From: Larix sibirica
Taxonomy: Eukaryota > Streptophyta > Pinopsida > Pinales > Pinaceae
Reading direction: 5' to 3'
Assembly (NCBI GenBank): GCA_004151065.3
Contig: NWUY0300011170.1
Coordinates: forward strand, 29,797 to 40,778
Length of the DNA stretch: 10,982 nt
Shown here: positions 1-8,016 of the stretch, one piece after another
How the letters are laid out: each line of letters opens with the position of its first letter
Numbering within the stretch: position 1 is the first letter of the stretch
Notes under the pieces: model-generated
Database searches by the model: none
Seen by the model: only the letters and a program-made list of their open reading frames with translations
Told to the model about the DNA's origin: nothing
Made by a program: the position numbers and the translations under genes

Positions 1-12
1 AAGAACTCAAAA

Positions 13-470
13 TTACTCCAGAAAATAAATTGAGCCATGTGATTCAGAATTGGAATCCATAAATTCCTCCCAATTCAACAAACCTTCTTCATTCTCCAGA
101 GCCTCTTTCGATAGTGCATCAACCATAGAATTATTTTCCCTATATATATGTTGCAATGAAAATACTGAACAGAGATTCAGTTCATGCCTAACTCGATTGC
201 ACCAATGGATTAATGATGTGACCTGAAGCTTGAAGTCACGCTGGCCCATTTGATGGTGACCCGAGAATCCCCAAAGATAGTAACATCAACTAGCCCAAAT
301 ATGTTTGCCATCCTGACAACCATCCAAAGAGCAAGTATTTCCACTTTCATATTGGTACCTCTGCCACATTTAAGCCGAAATGTAAAGTAATGTTCAGAGC
401 TAAGAAATATGACCCCACCAGCTGCACAATGACCCAATGCAGCTACACCATCAAAAAATTTAATAGGTCT
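13..470 (-). other. ORF2 domain: C-terminal RNase H (RVT_3 type)
   Basis: RNase H degrades the RNA strand of an RNA-DNA hybrid. All four acidic positions can be seen: Asp in KFFDG (452-450), Glu in KVEILAL (341-339), Asp in FGDSR (269-267) and Asp in MVDALSKEAL (120-118). Between the third and fourth the frame changes near 245, from TIKWA to FKLQVTSLIHW, consistent with a one-base deletion. The fragment ends with TAA 15-13. RNase H of this kind is known in a plant L1 subgroup, where it was acquired as an extra module. It gives the strongest evidence that the element is a plant L1. Confidence 0.88.
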
Positions 471-743
471 GTCCACATGAAAGTTTAAAATATCAACCTT
501 CCTCAACTTTCTATGGATCTATTTTCCTTGATAAATGGCAAGAAGCTTAAGAACGGAATTGCTGGCCACCATAACATTTGGAGGACAGTCTTAAAAAATA
601 ATGCGATTTCTGGAATGCCATATATTCCAACATATGAAAATTGGCAGAGTATCAAAGGATCTATTCTCTGAGATCCAACAGTGCATGCTAGAAATGAAAT
701 CAGAATTACCCCATACCTGCGATATCTGTAAAAAATGACACAC

Positions 744-1000
744 CTACTCCCAAACCCGTTTGGAAAAGACACACTCCATAAATAGATGATCCCTACTCTC
801 ATCACTGATTTTACACAAAATACAAATGTTTGGATCAATCCAGCCCTTCATTTTCAGATTGTCCCGGGTTTTAAGCCTATCCTGAAATACAAACCACAGA
901 AAACATTTGATCTTCAACGGAATCTTCCACTGCCAGATAGCACCATACCACCAGTGCTTCGGAAAGATACCTTTACACCTAATGATAGATTGATAGGCAG
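744..1000 (-). other. ORF2 domain: zf-RVT zinc-binding region
   Basis: This short domain follows the RT in plant LINE ORF2 proteins. The sequence has the typical W-(x)-IPLKIKCFLW start, RLKTRDNL, then CILCK (C-x2-C), HLFMEC (H-x4-C) and FSKRVWE. It ends at TAG 746-744. Similar frame and context continue on the far side, so that stop probably replaced a Glu or Gln codon. Upstream, TAG 1094-1092 separates it from the RT linker in the same frame. Confidence 0.85.
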
Positions 1001-1829
1001 ACTTCGCAATCACATAACCTTCTTTCTCATTTCCCTTCCATATAATTTTATCACTATCAGGAGTAATTCTGCAACCCGCATCACACAGGGACTAGATATA
1101 TCTATCCCACTCTACAGCCTTATCACCAGCCATACCAAAATCCCTTGCTTTATACCATTGGACCATACTGTGTTGATTGTAAATAATGTCCAGTGTTATG
1201 CAACCATACCTTCTAACATGCAACAAAACTTCGTTTGACAGCTGATGCGAATCCTCCATTCCCACTATGGGATCCACTCTAACTGAAATTTCCTTACCAT
1301 CCCCCACTTGCCAACATAAATATTTTGCAAGCCATTTATAAACTTTAAGGAAACCATTCCATATAGGCGAAGCCCCATGAGTCTTCTTACCAGGAAAGTG
1401 AAACCAATTGCTGAGTTTCATTTTAATATATTTTGAATGCAACACTTCAGTCCATAGTGATTCACCAAATATCCTTCTCAAGAAACTTTTAAGTCTTAAT
1501 GCCTCACTAAAAATAGACAAATCTTTAATTCCCCACCCCCCGAACTTTTCAGGAATAGAGATGGACTCCCAACAAATCATCACAAGATTAGCCTTATTCA
1601 GACCCCCTGCCCACAGAAAGTTGAAGATCAATCTTCTCAAAGCAGTAATAATAGCACCCAGCACCGGCAGCAGGGGAAACCAATATACAGGGATTTCGGT
1701 AAGTACTGCTTTCACCAATGTGAGTTTTCCACCAATGGACAGAAATCTATAGGACCAGTGGGAAATCCGTCCTTCCATCTTCTTCAGTAACCAATGCCAA
1801 TCTCTAATTAAATATCCATTCGGTTTTAA

Positions 1830-2740
1830 GAAGTAACCGAGATATTTAAAACCATTCACCAGTTCACATACATTATATGGCATCAAGCTTTTAATATCAG
1901 TAAGCACTGTGTTATCCAACATATTGTGATAGAAGCATGATTTGGTAATACTCACCTTCAACCTAGAAGCTCTGCAGAAGACCTTAATAATATTCATATA
2001 AGCAATCCATTCATCAATAGAGTCAGATCCAACCATTAAGTCGTCATCAATGAATAGAATGTGAGTAAGGAAAACATCCTTAGCCACTTTCAATCCTTTA
2101 ATTGAGCCTACCTCCTTAGCTTGAGCAATCAACCGGCACAACCCATCAATCACCAGAATAAATAGTAAGGGGGATAATGAACACCCTTGGCGTATACCCC
2201 TAGAGCAACTAAAGAAGCTAGTTGGAGCACCATTCACCAGCATAGCTATATTCATAGATGTAACGCAGGCCATAACCCAATTGATAATCAACGGAAGAAA
2301 GCCAGTTTGAATAAGGATGATACGCAGAAAATCCCAGCTCACACGATCATAAGCCTTTTCCAGATCCATCTTCAGTAGAATTGCTTTTTTCTTCTTAGTC
2401 TTAATAGAATGTAACAGCTCCTGAGTAATGCCAACAGCATCTAATATATGTCTGCCCTCCAAGAAGCCAAACTGCTCCTTTGATATAAATCTAGACAATA
2501 TTGGCTTCATTCTCATTGCAATAATCTTAGATACAATTTTATAGGCTAAATTACACAATGCAATAGACTTGTATTCCCCAAAATGTTTCGGATCATTGCA
2601 TTTTGGAATTAAAGTAAGAAAAGTAGCATTAAGAGCTCCTAAGATATGGCCACATTCCCTAGAATACTCAACCATACTCAAGATATCACTACCCATTATA
2701 TCAAAGAAATGGATAAAAAGTTCCATTGATCACCCATCGG
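1830..2740 (-). other. ORF2 domain: reverse transcriptase, with FIDD active-site motif
   Basis: The RT core starts at RPGPDG (about 2747-2733), where the following conserved Trp is now TGA at 2732-2730. It continues through LTLIPK, the motif with KMDLEKAYDRVSW, and the strongly conserved RQGCSLSPLLF. The catalytic motif is FIDD at 2054-2043, followed by Asp-Leu. Most LINEs have (F/Y)ADD here; some plant L1 copies have FVDD. Both catalytic aspartates of the motif are present. GFKYLGYFL near 1850-1825 marks the end of the palm. After it comes the usual plant linker with WAGG and FGGWGIKDL. Confidence 0.93.
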
Positions 2741-3452
2741 GCCCGGGTCTCTTCTCCTTCACAAAAAATTTCAAAATCTCCTCCACCTCAGCCAAAGTGA
2801 CCTCCTGCACCAAATCCTGTGCATCATTAACATCACAGAATCTAGGATAAAGTTTAGCAACCTGTGATTGATCACTCAGATCACATTCCTTCGGGTCTGT
2901 ATAGATGTTGCAAAAATAATCTCTAGCCACCAATTGTATCTTATCCTCCCCAGAAACCAACATCCCCGAACCATCCTCAATATTCCAGATAGTGTTTTGA
3001 TTCCTTCTAGAGGATGCAAAGGAGTGAAAGAACTTGGTATTTTTGTCACCATGTTTGATCCAAATAGCCCAGCTTTTAAGCCGCCATTCCTATTCCTCTT
3101 GATCAAGAATATCCTCCTTTTTTTTCTCCAGACATTTAAGAACCTCAAAAGTATTATTATCCAACATCCCATCAAAATTTTTACTATAAAGAGACTGAAG
3201 CTAATCCTCAAGGTTAATGATATCCAACAGATCATTTTTCTTCTGTTCATGAATCCATGCAGTAACCCTAGCTTTGAGGAATCTTAATTTATAACAGAAA
3301 ATATCCATAGGATTTAAATCCCGATCCACTTCCACATTTAGCTACCAATTCTGAACCATATTGCAGAAATCCTCCTTCTGTAGCCAAGGATTGTTAAACT
3401 TGAAGGGATAATGACCTTTGAGAGGACCCTCATGCAGTTGTAAAAATATGGG

Positions 3453-4126
3453 CTAGTGATCCAATAATTTAACCTTTCCAACCCAGGATCTATAATTAAT
3501 ACAGACATCAAGTAATGAAGACTTAATAAGAAATTTGTCTAATCTCTTATGAATACCATCAACCCCCATATGTCCATTAGTCCGTGTAGGAACCAACTCT
3601 GAGGGACAAACATCTACCAAACTGTATGCCTCAAATAGCTCAGTAAAATAATGACCCAAATCATCCATCCTAGCATGATTTCCCCAAACTTCAGATGCCC
3701 CTTTGGTAAAATTTAGATCACCTGCAATAATAAGGTTGCTAATATTAAGTATGCTTGAATCTTTCAAAGAATTCCATAAAGCAACCCTCTCACGATAAGG
3801 ACCATAGAAATTTAAAACAGTGAGCTTTAAATTATTAAATTTACAAACACCATCAAGCAAGATCCCCCATCTAGTTTTATAAGCACTGAAAGAGAAAAAG
3901 TGTGCATCCCAGGAAGACAAGAAACCCCCCGACAGCCCATTGGAATTGATCATGAAACCTCCCAGCAAGGTAAAAGACAAGAAATCTTTGAGACAGCAAC
4001 CGATGCATCACACATAGTCTCTTGTAGAAAAAGTAACTTTGGCCCAGTATCATTTAAGATGTTTGTTAAGGCCCTAAGCCGAGCAGCCTTACCAACCCCA
4101 CGGATATTCAATGAGCAGAAAGACAT
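3453..4126 (-). other. ORF2 domain: AP-like endonuclease (EEP fold)
   Basis: This domain would nick the target DNA to prime reverse transcription. The expected motifs appear in order: the N-terminal Asn in SLNIRG, the Glu in LFLQET, NFYGPY, the Asp/Asn pair in IIAGDLNF, and the closing Asp-His in KLLDH next to a TAG at 3455-3453. The frame breaks near 3955, between CWEV and NSNGLSGG, consistent with one lost base. The catalytic residues themselves survive, so the damage is to the frame rather than to the active site. Confidence 0.88.
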
Positions 4127-4128
4127 TA
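4124..4128 (-). other. Overlapping ORF1 stop / ORF2 start (TAATG)
   Basis: On the coding strand the bases 4128-4124 read TAATG. TAA closes the ORF1 frame that is open from 4272, upstream of which a one-base deletion breaks it. ATG opens ORF2. The overlap is seen directly; its use for translational coupling is inferred from the known UAAUG of the silkworm LINE SART1. Confidence 0.7.
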
Positions 4129-5610
4129 AGAAACATGAACCTGGGGGTTTTTAGCTCTAAGTCCCCCATCAGTAGCAGTTGACAAATCCGCAGAGCCCGT
4201 CTCCAACAAACAGGCAGATAGTGGTTGAAACGTTGGCCTATCAGACGAATCTGATATCTCTTTCTCCTTCCACTTTTTCTCCTAATGGTCACATTTTGAA
4301 ATCGTAAAGAATTGGCATTCAGAACATCCAATTTGGAAGAATGGTTCTTTGAATATATAGGCAACGAAGTCAACAAACCCAAACCTTCCTCCCCACCATA
4401 GCTAGCTTCCTTCAGAAGAGAGCAGTTATCTTCTAAAGTGACCTTCTCAAGAACCTTAGACACCGAGGGAGAAAGACACCCAGACTTCGTTTCAGGTAGG
4501 GATTTGACCAAACACCCAACACCAGAGTCCTGCCCCAATAACTCCCTATTAATAGTATTATTCCCCGTACCCACAGAAGGAAAAACAAGAGCATCAGGAC
4601 AAGGGGAGGGCAAAACATTTTCCCCTGCCCCACCCAGGTTTAAAACCACCTCCCCAATTGAAATACGGTGGTCCAATGATTTCTCCATGTCCTCAATAAA
4701 AATCAACTCATCATTTGACAAATCAGTAAAAGGAAGATCAGGACTAGAAATATTCTTACCGGGGACAATAGTCGAAATACCAAGATCCAAGCAGGGTATT
4801 GTTTCCTTACTAGCCGATACCCGCTCAACCTTTGAGCCAGATTTCATTGGGCATTGCTCCCGAATGTGACCAGTATTATGGCAAATATAACAACGAAAAG
4901 GAATTTTGAAGTAGTCCAAGCGTTGCAGTCAAACCCTAGAACCCCAGCAAATCTCCACTTCAGCGGGAAACCCTTTACACATCTCAAACTCCACCATTAC
5001 CTTAGCAAACCTTCTGTCACATCCATAGAGGGAGTTATTATCAACCCGAATGAATTTGCCCACTGAATTAGCAATGCCCAACAAAATATTTTCTGCCCAG
5101 AGCTCTATAAGCAAGCCAGGAATAATCATCCACAAATGTCTGCTATTTTGAACCTCAAATATAGGATCAAAGGCTAAATGCCACCTCTTTAACCATAATG
5201 ACCCTTCCTTAAAAATCCAAGTTTCCTTCATAACCAGCTCCAAGTGCTTCGGCTCAGTAAAAATAAACATAATCCATCCATTTATTAACAGGTTAACCTT
5301 AGGAAGATTACCAATAAGTGGCACCCAAGCCTTCTTCATCCAGTCAATAATTTCTCCCTTATACCCTGAAGTATATTCAAAGCGCCCCACAATCGCCCGA
5401 GAGGCAAGCATCTCGATCTTGTCCAAATTAGTTTCCTGCTTAATGGTGAATCTGTCCAAACCCTCCCTAACCTTAATAACTTTCAATTTTCTCCTGGAAC
5501 GTGCCTTCTCACCCCTGAGGCGAAGTGGAGTAGTATTGCCAGCCTTCTGAGGAGACGCAGTATCATTCCCATCAAGACCACTAGACTGACCCAACCTCCT
5601 AAAGCCCGAA
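4126..5610 (-). pseudogene. LINE ORF1 pseudogene: DUF4283 plus CCHC zinc knuckle (RNA-binding, Gag-like)
   Basis: ORF1 proteins of plant L1 elements bind the element RNA. A DUF4283-like domain spans about 5450-5090, with the typical 'GRF', 'LPLIGNLP'-type and 'GRFIRVD'-type neighbourhood. A CCHC_4 knuckle follows at 4892-4851 with spacing C-x2-C-x4-H-x4-C (CYICHNTGHIREQC). A Ser/Pro/Glu-rich linker and a short basic stretch near 4290-4255 come next. The frame is broken twice. A TGA at 4931-4929 sits just before LQRLDYFKIPFRC, where a Trp codon is plausible. A one-base deletion in the T run at 4274-4278 shifts the frame. Without that deletion the frame would run to TAA at 4128-4126; as it stands it runs on to a stop at 4091-4089. 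No ATG opens the frame; the first in-frame Met lies inside the domain. Identity is sure; the true start is unknown. Confidence 0.88.
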
Positions 5611-5625
5611 AAAGTCGTATAGTTA

Positions 5626-5880
5626 GTATATATAATATATTAATATTAGTATTAACATATTTAAAAAAACAATAATAAAAACAAAACAAATATGGTAAAA
5701 GGAGGGAAATTAAATTTAAAAAAAAAAAGATAAATAAGAAACAAACATAATAAAAAGAGGAAAACTAAATAGAAATAAATAAAAATAATATAAAAGAGGG
5801 AAAAGTGAATTAGCCGAAAAATGAGTAAATTAAAAACCAGATTGAGAGAGAAAATTTGGGAAAATAACTCAAATTAGAAA
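5626..5880. repeat. A-rich, C-poor low-complexity tract next to the LINE 5' end
   Basis: The plus strand is made almost wholly of A, T and G here, with A runs of up to 11 bases near 5718-5728 and repeats of AAATAA- and AGAGG-like words. Read in the LINE direction it is a T-rich, pyrimidine-rich tract ahead of ORF1. It may be the LINE 5' UTR, or flanking DNA if the element is 5'-truncated. No ORF of note is present. Confidence 0.6.
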
Positions 5881-5887
5881 ACTTCAA

Positions 5888-5939
5888 TAGATCTGAGTAA
5901 TGCGAGGGTTTGGTAGATCTGAGTAATGCGACGGTTTGG
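5888..5939. repeat. Tandem repeat, 2 x 26 bp
   Basis: The unit beginning TAGATCTGAGTAATGCGA occupies 5888-5913 and again 5914-5939, with one mismatch (G to C at the nineteenth base). It lies about 270 bp upstream of the LINE ORF1 coding sequence. The cause is unknown: a simple duplication, or part of a LINE 5' UTR. Confidence 0.85.
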
Positions 5940-6828
5940 TATTGATGGGATCACAACATTGAGAGTTGTTTGTACATATGCGCCATTGACACTCTGAATT
6001 TAGGTATTTGTTCGGTATTTTATTTTCTTCTTATAAATTTGATTTGTGAGGATCAAACCTGCCCATGTAAATCTTCTGAGTTTTAAATGCTTTTCTGGGG
6101 TTTCCACTTGTGAGTCAATCAGAATGTCCAAGCTTGTGGACAAGCGAGGTGAACAAACTTCGGCCATGGTGATGAAATGTGACAAGGTGCTAGAAGGGCT
6201 TCTGGAGAAGGTAAAAAAATTCTTCATAATGGAAAATGGACAGATTATTGTATATCAAATATAATCTCATACAGTTCAATACTGATATAGATCCCAGCTT
6301 TTATTTTCCAAGTTTGGTCTTGTTATCTTGGATAATAACAAGATTTTTAAGATTATAAGACAAAACTTAAAACATTCAATGCAAAAATCAAAGATCAAAG
6401 TGAGCAATCATTCAAAAAACTACGGAAATAGCTAAAGTGAGTATATGAAACCTACAGTTGTGGAATATCTGCAAACCTGCAATCTTACAAGAAAGGATGC
6501 CAAACTAAAAAAGAAGTTGACGAGTTCAATTACAGAACTTCAAAATAAAATATACCTTCTCGGTCATTTTATTGCAATAATTGTGATAAAGAATCATAGA
6601 CACCCCTAGAATGAGTATTAACCCTAGAATTGTTTAGTTGTTGAACAATAGCCCTGCAATTTTCCCTAGCCCCTGTAATCCTTTAGCATAAATCATAGGA
6701 TATAAGAAGTAACTGGATAATAAGAAGAAACATCACTATATATAAAATGAAACATAATCTGTACAAGTAAATCTGAGATTCTCCCTAGATAACACCCTGA
6801 GATTTGAGGCCTAATGATCTAATCTTAT
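5940..6828. other. Unassigned spacer with short open stretches
   Basis: I recognise no gene. On the plus strand 6046-6264 is open for 72 codons; within it, 6121-6209 is flanked by an acceptor-like CAATCAG and a donor-like AAG|GTAAAA. Two Lys-rich stretches follow: 6351-6428, then 6445-6609 (54 codons from ATG, with alternating charged and hydrophobic residues of coiled-coil character). They could be exon remnants of a single lost gene, but A-rich DNA gives Lys-rich translations by chance, so I do not call a gene. Confidence 0.35.
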
Positions 6829-8016
6829 TTAGCCATCCACAGCAATGTCAACAACATCTTTCATATTCTCCAACCGATGTTAAGGAGCAGTGTACACAAA
6901 TCCGAGAATTGAAGTAATGACTGCTTCTCTTAGCCTCTGAACCTTTTCATCGGGTATTGCTTTCAGAACATCTTCTACATTGATTCCATTCCTCACATCC
7001 TCCTTTGGGATAAAAACAGAATAGCTTGCTGGATCTGAAGGAAAATGCCATTGATACTTCCAATAGGAACTCTTGTTCCTATTGGCAGTATGGAACCCAC
7101 TATGAGGAAATCAAATATGGACCGCCGCGTAAAAGTATCTCCCCTTTCCTATAAGCAGAATGTTGAGTCCAAGAATAAGTGAACACTATCCATGGAATCA
7201 TTAGAGCAACGCAATCCAAAACAATTTATATAATTGCAGCTCTTGTAATCCATACATTAATCCAACAAGATGCCCTTGAAATCATTGGGAATGCCCTTTC
7301 TTCTCCCCCCCAGAAAATGCAAAAATCTTGCTCCTCTTCACGCCCCTCAGATAATTCTGCAAATTCAAAACATCCTCCTCAGTCCTGGGATGGAATGCAG
7401 TATGGTATGGGACACCCATCTCCTTATCATCCCATGGATTCCTCTCAATCGGCATCCTGGTCACGTTAAGCATCCCAATCATGTACAGGAACCTGTTGCC
7501 CCAGTCCCCATCCCGGGATCGACGAAAGTCCCATGTGATCCTTCCCATCATGAGAAAGTGATCCCAACCCCCATTCCTCCTCCAATAGTACTCCTGCCCC
7601 TCCAACCATTCAATTTCCATCTTCCCATGCCAGTCCCGGTCCTCTGCAGAATATCTGGACCACGGGTACTTTCCCATCGCCAAACCCGCGTAAAATGGCA
7701 CATAGAATACCATGGCCATCTCCAGTCGATCTGACGTCACACAGGGATACTCCATCATCTTCCTATGGAACATGATCTCCCCAGTAAACTAGTCAGTCTT
7801 ATACCATTCCCTTATTGATCTTATGGAAACATTGGACTTGTGATCAACTCCCCAAACCCAGAATTCACAACAGTGGAACACAACGAACCCCATATGCTCA
7901 AAGTACTACAGTTCTTAATCAAACCAGAGTTCAAGAAATCAGGAAGTTGTAAACATAAGCCAAACCCAACTCACATCTAGCATTCTTTGCAACAACACCG
8001 ATCTCAGAAGTAAATA
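6829..8016 (-). pseudogene. GT47 exostosin-family pseudogene, MUR3/xyloglucan galactosyltransferase-like
   Basis: Intact relatives are Golgi type II membrane glycosyltransferases that add sugars, typically galactose, to xyloglucan side chains. The similarity runs in order: a YVYN-like start near 7955; LIKNC and NSGFGELI (about 7935-7840); WYKTD-stop-FTGEI (7806-7774); a 163-codon open piece at 7773-7282 with VPFYAGL, DHFLMMGRITWDFRR and WGN; then CMDYKSCNYINC, LDSTFC, GDTFTRRSIFD; and finally WKYQWHFPSDP, YSVFIPKEDV and the tail to TAA 6831-6829. The frame changes near 7950, 7815, 7295 and 7085. Internal stops are TAG 7791-7789, TAA 7259-7257, TAG 7151-7149 and TAA 6882-6880. The N-terminal anchor is not recognisable. 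Family identity is strong; the exact subfamily and sugar are not settled. Confidence 0.88.

Larger units (their letters stand above)
13..4126 (-). pseudogene. LINE ORF2 pseudogene: endonuclease-reverse transcriptase-RNase H
   Basis: ORF2 would have encoded the enzyme that nicks the target and copies the LINE RNA into it. The ATG at 4126-4124 starts MSFCSLNIRGVG, the usual beginning of the endonuclease. The frame shifts near 3955, consistent with a one-base deletion, and then runs in one frame to about 245. There it shifts again inside the RNase H and ends at TAA 15-13. The main frame holds nine stops: TAG 3455-3453, 3344-3342, 3203-3201 and 3092-3090, TGA 2732-2730, TAG 1094-1092 and 746-744, TAA 593-591 and TAG 521-519. 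Protein similarity continues across each, so they are nonsense mutations rather than domain ends. The longest uninterrupted piece is 2726-1092 (544 codons), holding most of the RT and the linker after it. The size of about 1,370 codons suits a full-length plant L1 ORF2. Confidence 0.93.
1..5625 (-). mobile_element. Degenerate plant L1-type LINE with C-terminal RNase H (3' end beyond left edge)
   Basis: A non-LTR retrotransposon read right to left. Its order is ORF1 with DUF4283 and a CCHC knuckle, then ORF2 with AP endonuclease, reverse transcriptase, zf-RVT and RNase H. This order, including a C-terminal RNase H, is known from a large group of plant L1 elements. The ORF2 stop lies at 15-13, so the 3' UTR, tail and one target-site duplication lie outside the window. 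On the other side, coding-like sequence stops abruptly near 5625 against A/T-rich DNA and ORF1 has no ATG, which suggests 5' truncation or a lost start. Ten in-frame stops (one in ORF1, nine in ORF2) and three frameshifts show that this copy cannot encode a full protein. The long homologous reading frames make the identity secure; the exact 5' end is approximate. Confidence 0.95.

Noticed and set aside
786-1238. 150-codon plus-strand open frame
   Set aside because: It lies antisense to the LINE zf-RVT and RT linker, which have clear homology; it shows no domain of its own.
3201-3455. Cluster of TAG codons as a possible stop-codon reassignment
   Set aside because: The LINE is a nuclear plant element with TGA and TAA stops and frameshifts as well; simple decay explains all of them.
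4089-4125. ORF1 end at 4089, overlapping ORF2 by 38 bases
   Set aside because: This tail is read in the wrong frame after the one-base deletion at 4274-4278; the frame with protein-like sequence ends at 4126.
4438-4869. 143-codon plus-strand open frame
   Set aside because: It is antisense to the LINE ORF1 linker and knuckle; its Pro/Ser-rich content mirrors the other strand.
5483-5689. 68-codon minus-strand frame over the start of LINE ORF1
   Set aside because: It begins in the A/T-rich tract and is out of frame with the DUF4283 protein; it has no homology.
6000-6264. Overlapping open frames on both strands (75 and 72 codons)
   Set aside because: Neither shows a family motif; splice-like sites on the plus strand are weak, so no gene is called.
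7179-7734. Two overlapping Pro- and His-rich plus-strand frames
   Set aside because: They are antisense to the GT47 pseudogene, whose motifs fix the coding strand.
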